Shown here: in pieces, positions 44,297 through 55,600 of the stretch
Layout of the letters: the number at the start of each line of letters is the position of its first letter
Numbering within the stretch: position 1 is the stretch's first letter
From: Botrytis cinerea B05.10
Lineage: Eukaryota > Ascomycota > Leotiomycetes > Helotiales > Sclerotiniaceae
DNA: 64,000 bases
Reading direction: 5' to 3'
Assembly: GCF_000143535.2 (NCBI RefSeq)
Contig: NC_037314.1
Coordinates: forward strand, 2,790,001 to 2,854,000
The notes under the pieces: model-generated
The model's database searches: none
What the model was told of the DNA's origin: nothing
The model's input: the letters and a program-made list of their open reading frames with translations, nothing else
Position numbers and translations under genes: made by a program

Positions 44297-44985
44297 ATGC
44301 GTTTCTCGAACCTCGCAATCTTTTTCTCGCTCTCGGTAGCAACTCTTGCAGCACCAACTGATACAATCAAACGCGCTAGCACAAAAGCCACAAGTGCTAG
44401 TGTTCTCACCGCGGGAGACTACAGTTCCTTTCAGGTTTCTGATGGGGTAGCCGGAGATGCTCTGGCGGAAGTCAACGCCAAATTTCCTGTACGCACTCTC
44501 TCCATCGTTCCTCTTGTCTATCCCGTCTTCAAAAAGTCCCAGCCCCTAATATATCCTCAGATTGACACCTCAAACTTCGCCGGTGTTTCCGCTTCTGATC
44601 TAGCTATAATAACCAAAGCAGCTCAAATTTCCGAAGACGCTGAAGTAGGTACTGGTGGTTTCAACGATGCGATTGATGCTGCAGGTGGAACGAGTTCTAC
44701 TGCTGGTGCTCCATTGCAGATTGGAAAAATCAAGAACAAGGTTTTGAAATTACAGACAGATGTGTTGAGGATTCAGATACAGACTGCACAGGGGAATGCT
44801 GGGAGTGAGTTTCTCCCTTTTCGTCTCTTTTGAGGTAGAGAATAGAGTTGAGAGATGAGACTAATGAAGAACTAGGCTCGAGTGAACTTGCAACACAGCA
44901 AAAGAAGTTGGCGACGAATGTTGCGTTGGATGTTGCGCAAGCGGGGAAAACTAGCAAGAGTATTAGTTTTTCGGGAACGGATTAA
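44297..44985 (+). CDS. Small secreted protein, effector-like
   Basis: Three exons, 44297-44488, 44561-44804 and 44876-44985 (phases 0 and 1), 181 aa. MRFSNLAIFFSLSVATLAA is a clean signal peptide with likely cleavage before PTDTIKR; the Lys-Arg there is a possible Kex2 site. The mature part is Ala/Ser/Thr-rich with no Cys: TAGDYSSFQVSDGVAGDA, FAGVSASDLAIITKAAQISE, KIKNKVLKLQTDVLRIQI, ATQQKKLATNVALDVAQAG. It belongs by appearance to a helical small-secreted-protein group common in plant-associated ascomycetes. Its role (effector or wall protein) is inference. Long AT-rich upstream DNA is present. The exon phases and conserved donor sites support it. Confidence 0.75.
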
Positions 44986-47040
44986 GCTCGGGGTGTGTGC
45001 AGGGTAATGCTGGAAATTTAAATGTGTATTAAATAAGTGTGGAATAAGCCTTCAAGAGAAAAATAAAATGAATAATATCAAAGCACTAAGTCGTTCATCT
45101 TAGCTCCCAAGCATAAGAACTAGACATTCCCGAGTTACTGAGATCATGCTTGGCTTTCAGTTATTTTCAAAGTCTAGGTTAGTCATGAGTGGAGATCGTC
45201 CGAGTGGCATCGAACTAATTGTCCTAAAGCTGATGTTCTAAATGGAGTTCGTTTACTATAGAGATACATGACTGACAAATTTTATCGTGGTAGAGTGATT
45301 TTTGAATGCAAAGGTGTTGCAACTCCAGCCAGACCGCCCAATGTGTCTGGTTTCATGGTAAAACCGCTGGCTCACTAGCCAGAGACGGGTGACTGGACGT
45401 AGAAAATGCCACCTTTAGTCCATTGTTTATACCGTATGTGATTTTGCAGTCGTCAACGGTGTTTATGTAGTTGAGACTATGGAAACCTTAGCAGATCATT
45501 ATTTTACTTGGCCAACCTGTATGAATCCAGTCTTTGGCTTACCTGAGGAGCGGGCACAGCGGAGCCTGAAGGGAAAGAAAAGGTAAACATCGATTATGAG
45601 CTATCCACTCAAATTAAGAACAATCCAACAGTCGACTACTATTCGTACACTTAGATAGATTGATGCAAAGTCGTTTTCAGGAGGTGGATGGGCCCAGACA
45701 AGACCGACGACAGTCCTGGGGTAGGGGGAGCTGGAACATCTCGATATGTGCAATCTCTATATTCAAAGCATGGAAAGAATTTGATAGCCACAACACAGAC
45801 CACATTAATCTTTCACCATACTTGTGAGGTTCTCGGAAGATGGGATGTCTGTATTCACAATGCTGGTATCAAGATATCTGGACATGGTTCTGTTTCAATG
45901 CAAAAGCGTAGTTTCCATTTGTACAAATATTGATAAGTATCTTTTTACATGCGATTATCTTATGCTTTATCCACTTGGTTCTTATCCAAGATTCCTGGGT
46001 GGAATATAAACAGTGAGGATCAGATCAATATCTCTCACCTTGTCCCAAGTTCCTTGATATTCCATGGTCATCGCCATTTCTCAACACTTCGATACCTTTA
46101 ACCGTCAAGGTGCGGGCAGTGCTTGCAGAGTTTTTGAGCACAAACCGTTATTGTCTGATTCGTAAGTGAATTTCTTGAGAAGAAAAAGCCTGCACAAAAG
46201 AAGTTGGAAAGCGAAGTGGCGATGCAGCGACAGCATCGCTCACAGTCCTTTCCAAAACGCTTGGCAGCCAATCAAGGAATTAACTCGAGTTATTCTAACA
46301 TGGATGCAGAGATTTCTACCTTGAGGGCCTTGAAGTTGAATGTAATCAAGAGATTGCGCCATCGAAGTGAATGTGTGGGAAACCTCGCTCGCGGGAGGTT
46401 GGGAAATGAGATAACGAGGGCGACAATAATTTCAATTTTTTACGACTATTCAAGCCAATGAGATAATTTTGATTAATTTGAAAGTATTGTGCACCAAAAA
46501 AACTTTTCGCCCTGAGGAGATTGCTGGAAAAATGTGCCATTGAAGTGAATATCATCGACGACTCAGAGGGCTCAAATCAAGGAAAACTTGACGATTCCTT
46601 TATTCTTACCGGCTAGAAATCAAGAATAGGTGAATTCACATTTGAATAGAACGGGAAAGAATATGCTAGTCTACTACGTTTGTCCATTCGAACAGGAATG
46701 AAGTGTCTATTTAAGAGACTGCTCTCCCCGACATTTCAATTTTTCTTCTTCTTCCCTACACAACAAAACTACTTCCCAATCGTCTGGGAAGTTGTGATCA
46801 CAACATCACCTTCTCTTCAACATTTTGTCTTCGCCACTTTGCTTTTACTACTTGCTCTCTACTGCCTTCTCACTTCCGCCTTGTATCATACTCTTAGTAA
46901 GTTACTCCTTCCTTTCAGTCATCTCATAATCCTTTACCTTTTCAAGAACACTACTCTCCTACAATCCTCCACCTTATTCAGAGAAGCTCACGCGCTAATT
47001 GTTTATCGTCGTTACAGAAATCGATTGTACAATCATCAAA
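44986..47040. other. Gene-poor region, about 2 kb
   Basis: No supportable gene; the frames at 45688-45933 and 46204-46461 carry no family signal. A short GC-rich patch with GAGCGGGCACAGCGGAGC lies at 45541-45570. A possible 5' UTR intron of the next gene ends with TTACAG at about 47016. Confidence 0.45.
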
Positions 47041-48274
47041 ATGTCCGACGACGAGTTTCAACAGGTAAGATCACCTTCCCTATATCCTGTCAATCATCCA
47101 TCCACATGCCATCCCCATCAGTCCGTGGTCTCAGATCATAGAGCGTCTAAAACTGGAGGCGGTCACAGTTGCTTCCTTCCTACCTCTTTTTGGTCCATCT
47201 TTTCTCTTTCTATCTCAATCTCAGGTAGCGGAGTCTTGGTTGGAATGTTGTCAGGCATGTTCGTCCTCTATATACCCATTGTGGTTGGGTTTAAACCAGC
47301 GTACTCTCGTTTGGGGAGGACTTCCTTGACAAATACAGACTGTAGTCAGTTACGCATGATTGGGGATAACTATCAAATTACAAGAACTAGTGATATTCGT
47401 TTGGCGGAAACGTCACATAACGATCTGGCCTGACGCTCGAGCTGTGAGTCTCGAGTGGTAGCTTTACATCTTTAAGGTGCGCTTTTACGGGGTACCGGTG
47501 CACCTTAACTCTCCGTGTTTATTTAGAAATGATGACTTGGGCCACATACAGATGGTTGACAGGATGGTGATCTTACTCAGCCATGGCACTTCGGCTGACT
47601 TTTAATTCTTACTTTAGATCCATCGAATTTTGAGGCCTCCCCGAGGCAATCGTCGGCTTGAATCTGAGGTCGACGACTCTGAGGCCGATGATTCTGAAGT
47701 GGCTACATTGTAAGTTTGTCTGCATCAACATCACACTTGTTACCGTATCACTAACGAAATCTTAGGGCACCCAATCGATTATCCGTCGATTTCGTCACTG
47801 CACATGCTGCTATGGTAAGATTAGAGACTGCGGCCAAGAAAAGTGACATCAAGTCGAAGGTTTACAGGGTGCGTATGCTTCCACCTCTTCCCATGCTATC
47901 CAGCAGTTTGAACTGGCAGACTTAAACGTGAGGTTTTAATCTGTGAAAACCATTCAACATTCAAAATGGGTTTATTGATATCCGTGTGTTTTAGTGGCGA
48001 CATTTCGCAGTGATGCTTTTTGAGTTATTCAACAACTCTGTCCAAAAAACCGTCCTCATGGTATGTTTCAATGTCTCTACACATGAATATTCTGATTGAG
48101 TTCCAGATCCTCATTGGTGTCCTGTGTTACCTCCTATTCTCGCGTGGAATATTAGTTCTAGATTATTATCTTGATCAACGTGAGATGGTTGTAGTTGGGG
48201 CTATCTGGGCTGGGATGCTTATGTTGTTATTTATATTAATGATTTGGTTTCGAAAACAGGATATGGATACGTGA
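47041..48274 (+). CDS. Small membrane protein in five exons
   Basis: Not visible as one open frame; built from splice signals. Exons 47041-47064, 47618-47709, 47766-47868, 47995-48060 and 48107-48274 join in phase to 150 aa. The product starts MSDDEFQQ, has an acidic middle (EVDDSEADDSEVATL), then RHFAVMLFELFNNSVQKTVLM and two hydrophobic helices (ILIGVLCYLLFSRGILVL and AIWAGMLMLLFILMIWF), and ends in RKQDMDT. Exon 1 is only eight codons and intron 1 is 553 bp. All donors (GTAAGA, GTAAGT, GTGCGT, GTATGT) and acceptors are canonical. No family recognised; two-helix membrane topology is the main visible fact. RNA evidence would settle intron 1. Confidence 0.6.
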
Positions 48275-48648
48275 TAATATTCCCATAGATAGATAGAGTA
48301 GTCCTTTATTAAATGAGATAGTGACTTCCGAATTTCACGTCATACCATGTAATCTGCAATTGAAATAATTATCATGATGTATTGTGTTCACTGTAGTGTT
48401 GCAGTCTAGCATCCATGCCCCCAAGGACTTCGGAGTTGTGCACAATGATAGTAGGGACTAAGTTACCAGATTAGACTTCCACGCCAAGATTATGATCATT
48501 TCATTTGCAGATACACTATGAGCCGTAATTCATAGTAAAATAAATTAATTATCAAAATTTAAGATCTTAACTATCATATCATATCACATCGAAACCATAA
48601 TTCCAAAGCAGCAAAGAGTAGCACAGAAGAAAGCAACTTGCAGCACCT

Positions 48649-50826
48649 CTAATCAGCAGTTCCACTCTTACCGCTTGCGTTTCTGCTTGCTTTCTCCTTC
48701 TCTACAAACTTCAATGGTCTGTATACTGGATCCCACATTTGTTCTCTGATCCACTCTTCTAGATCTGCATCTTCAGTTGGAATGCCTTTCTCCTGTGCCA
48801 GACCTTCTTCGACCGAAGTTTTGATGACTTCTTTAGCAATATGTACGCTGATTTCGCGAACATCAGCAACATCAGGCAGTAATCCCTTATCTGGATTCTT
48901 TAATGCCGGACTTTGAGCAGCTAGTGCTTTGACGGCTGAGACGAGCATTTTGTCACTCAATAATTTTGTGCGGGAAAGAACGCATCCGAGACCGATACCA
49001 GGGAAACAAGTCGAGTTGTTACATTCTGCGACTTCGTATTCATGGTCTTCGTATTTGACTGGTGGGAAAGGTGAGCCGGTGGCTATTAAAGCTTTGCCTT
49101 TAGTCCATTCGTTGATATCTTTTGGATCGGCTTCGTGGAGACGGGTAGGGTTGCTGAGGGGAAAGACGATAGGTCGGTCGACGTGGGAAGCCATTTCTTG
49201 GATGATTTCCTTGGTGAAGGATTTGGGCTTTGTGGAGGTACCAATCAAGACGTGTGGTTTGACTTCTTTGATGACTTGGAGAAGATCTCCGTGGTCTTTT
49301 TCTTTCCAATCGGAATCTTCACGCGCGTATGGGATTTGTGCGTGAGTAAGTTTGTCACCGTGGGATTTGAGAAGGAGACCTGGCTTATCCACACAGTAGA
49401 TTTGGTTGGCGGCTTCTTCCTTGGACTTTCCGCTATCTGCTGCAATGGCATCTCGAATTTGATCTGCAATTCCTGTTCCAGCTGTCCCGGAACCAAAGAT
49501 CACAATTCGTGTGTCTTCGATCTTGACTTTGCTCACGTGAAGACCGGCCATCATTGCTGCTAAGGTGACACATCCAGTCCCTTGGACGTCATCATTGAAG
49601 CAGGCCATCTCGGGACGATATCGGTCGAGAATTCTTCGGGCTATAAGTTTATTAGAGTCTTATGCTTTATCGAGGGGCATCGTTCCTACCATTTGGAAGT
49701 CCGAAATCTTCGAAGTGAATATATGCATTAGGATAAAGTTTTCTAGCATTTTGAACAAATTTGTCGACGAAATCGTCGTACTCCTTTCCTCTTACTCTAG
49801 GTTTCTTCAAGCCAAGGTATAGATCATCGTTAAGAAGCTTCTCGTTATCGGTTCCACAATCCAAGACAACTGGGAGTGTACGATTTGGATGTATACCAGC
49901 ACAAAGTGTGGTGAGAACTAGTTTTGCAACCGAGATCAAGACACCACCGACTCCTTGGTCTCCGATTCCGAGAATTTCTTCTCCGTCTATGGATTGTTAG
50001 TACTATTTCAATAATTTGCTTGTAACCGACATACCGGTAACAACGATGTAGTCAATATCTTCTGGTCCACCCCACTGAGCTAAATCATCATGAATTCGAT
50101 CGGTATCATCAATATTCAGGAAACAACCATCAGGTCTTCTGAAAATTCTAGAGTAGTTCTCGATTGCCTCTCCTTCGGTTGGCGTATAGATGATGGAGAA
50201 CATTTCCTTCATATGATCTTGGATTAACTGGTTTGAAGTTAGAACAGGTCCTCATGGTCATGCCTTTCACACGTGATCGTCCAAAACGCTCGAGGAATAC
50301 ATCTTCCGAAGATAGCAGGTGTGAGGCTGGGGTTGTTGGAGAAAGACGAAGAACTTACTCTGTAGTATAGAACCTCATTCTGATCAGCCAATGAAGTCAT
50401 GAAAGTGTTCTTCGCCAAATCATCTGATCTCGAACTATACTGATCATAAGCCCTCTTGACTTGCTGATCCAAAGTCGAGACATTTGAAGGCAATAGTCCC
50501 GTTAACTTAAACTTTCTACGCTCATCTGCTGGGAAGCCTGCACCTTTGTTAAAGTAAGGTGTGTTTAGAAGTGCAGTGCCTGTTAAAGCACATTCCAGAG
50601 GACCGCTGGTACTGAGAGGTAGATTGCCGAATTTGGGATGCTTTTCATTCGGCTTGGTACGCTTGTGAACAGAGGAGATGTTTCTCTGAAGGGAGGGGTT
50701 ATCAGAAGACATAATCAGTTGCTGTTTTGAAGTCAACGGAGTGATTCTCAGGTAGTTGGTATGTGGGGTTGATGTAAGATTATTGTATTTGAGAGGATTC
50801 AGATTTCGTTTGAAGGCTTGAGACAT
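48649..50826 (-). CDS. MAE1: NAD-type malic enzyme, mitochondrial
   Basis: Oxidative decarboxylation of malate to pyruvate and CO2. Four exons, 50826-50359, 50227-50035, 49986-49690 and 49640-48649 (phases 0, 1, 0), 649 aa. The N-terminus (SQAFKRNLNPLKYNNL, up to a second ATG at 50712) looks like a mitochondrial leader. Signature blocks in order: NTPYFNKGAGFPADERRKF, IIYTPTEGEAIENYSRIFR, EILGIGDQGVGGV (malate-binding region), THFEDFG-type FEDFGLPN, MACFNDDVQGTGCVTLAAMM (divalent metal region), IVFGSGTAGTGIADQIRDA-like NAD site, VFPLSNPTRLHEADP and ATGSPFPPVKY. No defect is seen. It feeds pyruvate or NADH into mitochondria, the same compartment as the proline dehydrogenase in this window. Confidence 0.95.
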
Positions 50827-52790
50827 GTAATTAATATAAAAGGTGAGAAGGTGACTGAAGAACGGAAAGTATATTAAGATCCATTAAATTCACTGGACTA
50901 TATGTATCATATGCAGAAGAGAAGTAGGTAGGTCTGTGACCTCAACATATTACATGTCCATGATATGATGATGTGTTTTTCGATGTTTGCATCGCAGACG
51001 AAAGTTCTCATCTACGGGATGACGTTACTTGGCACAAGTTGGAACATTTGGCGTTGTGGATAAGGGAAGAAGTACCGAAGTGGTGGAAAGCTTGATTTCA
51101 TATGGACTTGTTAGATAATATAGATAATTAGTATGGTGCATACGGCTTATACTTATCAAAAAGAATGGAGATTATTAAACGTACGTCCAATATAATGTGA
51201 GTTGTGGTTGATATCTTTGGATTTCCTGATTAGCTCTCGGATTCTCCTCGTAGCTATTTGTTCCAGAACCCGGATTATGTTTTTCGAATGTGCTTTGACG
51301 ATTGGGGATGATATCGTATGTAAGCTAAGGAGACTGCACATCATTTACGAAGATTAGTTTTGTATGCTATCACCTTGACTATTCCCATCATTCTATAAAA
51401 ATCGATATCATTCACTCCTGTGTTGTATGTCTACTATCAACCATCCCCCTCAGTCCTTGCATCAAAATAGATGAGCGTTCTTATCGCATTAGCTTTAATC
51501 ACTTCGCAATCCCGCCGCCGACTTTACCAGATGGAGCATAAGCTGTAATGAATCTGATCCACCCAATGATTTACCTTGTCTCGGCGGGGCTCAATGCCAT
51601 CCAATCGCTGTGCAAGGTTATACAGGATTCTGGTTTTACATCTATCCATAGCGGAGGATAATAGCTAGAAATTTTGATTGCTAGGTATCTGAAGCTATCC
51701 CCAAATCTTTGTTCTATGAACGACTATCTTAGAATAGGACTTCTCGGTAAACGTTCCAGGGGCTCAACGGAACAGACGTTGTACAAGCCATGCTGGAAGC
51801 ACCCAGATAACAAGCTCAAGAGCGACGTGAAAATCATGAATAGTGGCTTCACTTTAAAGGAAATGTCATCTCATACCGTCAAGTTAAGAATTCCATAAAC
51901 GATCTTGATAATTCAAAAGGGAAAATTGCGTCTAACTGGGTCCCCAAGCAACATCGGCACAGTAGCAAGCAGGAAAGAAGGCACAGTCACTACGCGCACG
52001 GGAGGCATCTCGTCCATGATCATTCTAGTGGGTAGGCAATGACAAACAACAATATTATCCGGTAGTAAGATGTAGGTACGCAAGGAGCCACACTCCTGTA
52101 GGGCTCTCATGAAGAGTAGGAGTATGGACTATGAAGGTCCTTTAATTAGTCTTGCAATATATCCTCTTGTGAAGGTATAATCCCGAAAGATCATACCTTA
52201 TTTCAACCTCCATTCAATCTCGACACAAGACGCGAAGATATTGAAAGGCTCTTCAGAGAAGAGTCTCATATATGGGTGCCAATGAAGGCTGAGTGATTGA
52301 TCAAGGTATTGCTGTTGTTTATGGCATGTTGAGCCGGATGAGAGAACGCGCTCTGTCACTTACTACAACTCAATCCTACGCATTGCCTTACCCTGGACCG
52401 TAGTCGGAGGATTTAGTCCTCCATGGCATAACATCGAGTAGACATCAGACCTTGGTGTTTCTCGTTGTCATTGAGATGAAAGCTTACGAGTAGGAGTAGA
52501 TGTTCAGAAATGGAAATAGAAATGGAAAAAAGTAAAATTTATTTTTGCGCACGAAAAGGTCCAAGCTTCAATCATTCACGTGACTATGGCACCAATCTCG
52601 GATTGGGAAAGATCATTTGCCGAAACACGAAATCTATCAAACCAGCCCAGCCGCCAGCTTCATCGTTGTGCAACTTCTTGTAATCATCTATCTATCTATC
52701 TACTTGCTAATACTAAGACTTGCATTTCTTCATCGTGTCTCTTTTCAAGGCCATTTGCCATTTCAGTTCCTCTCTAATTCAATCAATACA
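50827..52790. other. Gene-poor region, about 2 kb
   Basis: No supportable gene; small frames at 51674-51898 and 51913-52110 lack family signal. It ends with the BuGZ promoter. Confidence 0.45.
52576..52583. promoter_or_regulatory. TCACGTGA palindrome upstream of the BuGZ-like gene
   Basis: Same octamer as before CGI121 (3703-3710), about 210 bp before this ATG. Likely bHLH-type site (inference). Confidence 0.35.
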
Positions 52791-54418
52791 ATGGTTGGGA
52801 AAAAGAAGCGCGGCCATCCCGATATCGAGGAGTTACTGGCTCGCCCTTGGTGTTATTATTGTAAGTATCGCTGTCGCCACCCATTCCCACCATCGCACAA
52901 TCGCCATTCTAACAATTCTCCCATCACAGGTGAACGCGATTTCGATGATTTGAAGATTCTCATCTCTCATCAAAAAGCCAAGCATTTCAAATGCGAACGA
53001 TGTGGTCGACGATTGAACACTGCTGGAGGTATGTCATCTATGGTCTGGACATGTACCATTTGATCAAAGCTAACCAGCAATCTGCAGGACTCTCGGTTCA
53101 TATGAATCAAGTGCATAAGGAAACTCTGGCAAGTGTCGACAACTCTCTTCCAAATAGACAGGGTCTCGAGGTCGAAATCTTTGGTATGGAAGGTATCCCT
53201 GAGGATGTGGTTCAAGCACATAATCAGCGCATAATTGCAGGTTTCTATCAAGCGGAACAAGATCGTCGTGCTGCTACAGGAAATCCTGCTCCAGGAACTG
53301 CCAATGCTGGTGGTGGTCAATCAAAAAAACCAAAGGTGGAATCGCCAGCAGATTTAAAGAAAAGGTTAGCAGAGCACAAAGCGCGGAAAGCTGAACAAGC
53401 AGCAAATGGTGGTAGTGGTGGAACTACACCACTAGATACTGGCATATCTAGTGCCGCAAGTCCTTTGACAACCACGCAAAGTCCCGGCGCATTCGTAAGT
53501 TTTCTGATGTCCTCAACGAATTTCAATACTGACTTCCATGAACAGAACAACTCTCCTTTCCCTACTCCCCAAAATTCTTATGGTGCTACACAAGGTGCGG
53601 GTTATGGATCATTTTCTCAAGAACCGTACAGTCAACCTGCGGCAGCTTACCAACAGCCATATAACCAGCAGCCGCCTTTCTCCGGACCTCCTGGTCCATC
53701 TTATCAACCCCAATACTCCCCTCCGCAATATCCGCCTAACGCGTATCAACCACCACCATACGGCGCCGGCTCCCCCCCTCCAGGATCATTTAACGGATAT
53801 CAACCACCACCATCTCACACTCCACCTACACATGGTGGCCTTCCCAATCGACCCCCAAGTCTACCACCAGCACCTGGTCTTCCACAAAGACCTTCATTTG
53901 GTGCACCGCCAATTCCGCCATATCAGATGCAACAAATGCATCAAAAGGGCGGCTGGAATGGTAATGGATGGAATGGACAAGATCAAAATTCAGCTACGTC
54001 ACCAGCTTATCCTCATCCTCCAGGTCTTGGGGAACATTCGACTAACGCATCTACTGTTGATGATCTTGTTTCAGGCGCGGCCAGAGATGCCGATGATGAC
54101 ATTGACAAAATAATCAGAATGGCAGAGGCAGGTATTAAGCCTCCGAATAGGAACTCTGTCGATCCATCAAAAACCGAAACCCCAGAAGCCGCTGCTGCTT
54201 CTGAAAGTGTTGCTCAATCAGAGCCACAGCCAGAAGCAAAACCCGAGGTCGCCGAGAAGAAATCCAAGAAAGATAAGCCGATGAAAATGATATACTCAGA
54301 TAATGAAGTGAGTCCGGAGGAGAAAATGGCCAAGATGCCCAGGTACGCATTTGTCCCAGATGGAAAGACTGAAACATCCCTTGAGGAATCTGTTGCTGCT
54401 GTTACTGTCAACAATTGA
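52791..54418 (+). CDS. BuGZ/ZNF207-like zinc-finger protein
   Basis: Fungal homologue of BuGZ/ZNF207, a protein with two C2H2-type fingers that in animals binds Bub3 and microtubules at kinetochores and spindles. Four exons: 52791-52860, 52930-53028, 53088-53494 and 53546-54418, 482 aa. The N-terminus shows the family's signature: [49 protein letters not shown] and [18 protein letters not shown], with paired C2H2 ligands. The first two introns fall inside the finger region. A Pro/Gln/Tyr-rich disordered middle ([20 protein letters not shown]) follows, as in animal BuGZ, which drives phase separation there. I could not identify a Bub3-binding GLEBS motif. The function in fungi is inference from homology. 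Confidence 0.9.
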
Positions 54419-55600
54419 TTATTGGAATGATTTCTCGAGATTATATCACAGAATTCGTCTCGGATCACTTTCAAAGCACGCATTTGAAAAGTTTGACAGA
54501 ACCCTTGGTACCTCGGACATTTCGATATAGCACGTTTATATTCAACAAAATCATGGGGAGGAATCGCGCTGAAAACAGCTAAGTCTTTCGGGAATATGTT
54601 TGACTTGTCATTTCCTCTTAAAAAAATTCGCCTTCTGATTTTAGTGTACATTTGGGGTTTAGGGAGCGTTCATGCATGATACTGGTAAGTTTCATTGATG
54701 AAGGGGGTTTAGCATTACACTTTAGAAAAGTAAATTACGGACGATACTCTTTGTAAAGGTCAAAAAGGGAAAGAAAGAGGAGGCTTGCTTGTAAGTACTT
54801 CAAGGTTGGCGATCTCTACATCACACACACTTTCCATAATTCCGAACAAACTCTTTCGTATTCATTGCCGCTTCGTATATTTCGTGATTAATTATACTTT
54901 TTTTGCAAATGATTGGAATATTAGCCGTCGTAACTTTGCCATAGTTGGCGAAGGTCATCTTGAGATGGAGGGTTCACATATAACCCAGAAGTATATAATT
55001 TAGACTATTCAACCTTCTACATATGTAGCCTTCTAGACTACATACAAGGTTTTACCCGCAATCCCTCCCACTGTTGCAACTATACGTGATTTGTTCTATT
55101 ACTCTATTCAGGCTAAATGGAAAAATGGCATGTTCAACCCCGCAAAATCTTTATGCCGATCTCTACACCACTCTTTCTGTAAGGACCTACAACACCATAT
55201 TCCACGGATAAGTTTAGTAGTTGGCTTAGCATGACTACAAGAAGACACTACGCTGCCAGGCACAACAAAAAAGCTTACCGGGGATTTGCATTTATCCCAT
55301 GCTTGACCTTAGATAATTGGTCCGATCAGCACGAGCTTCTCTACCCAAAATCTGCATATGCAAAGGTTTTATCCTCTGATCCGCTTCTTACCGTAAGTTG
55401 CAAAAAGTTTAGTTTAGGCGATATGGGGCCCCGGATTTTCTTATGGAGAATGCTGCTACAGTATTTAAGTACCGCTTGATTCCTGATTTCAATGCTCTAA
55501 TTTCGCACAATTCTATTTGGCTTGATCTCTTGTATTTGCTTGCATGTCTTTCTTGGAGAACTCCATGCAGTGACCAACAATTCAATCATTGGCATTCAAA
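54419..55600. other. Intergenic, promoter side of the GH115 gene
   Basis: About 1.2 kb with no supportable gene; a short frame at 55231-55479 has no family signal. It holds the GGCTAAA element listed next. Confidence 0.45.
55111..55117 (+). promoter_or_regulatory. XlnR-type GGCTAAA element upstream of the GH115 gene
   Basis: GGCTAAA is the consensus bound by the xylanolytic activator XlnR/Xyr1. The copy lies about 490 bp before the GH115 ATG, with a reverse TTAGCC at 54921-54926. A xylan-active enzyme is a plausible target. One 7-mer can arise by chance, so the call is weak. Confidence 0.35.

Noticed and set aside
45688..46461. Two frames of about 80 codons in the 45-47 kb gap
   Set aside because: No family signal, no splice partners; one lacks ATG.
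55231..55479. 82-codon frame with ATG upstream of GH115
   Set aside because: Lies in the promoter, ends before the GH115 start, and has no recognisable motif.
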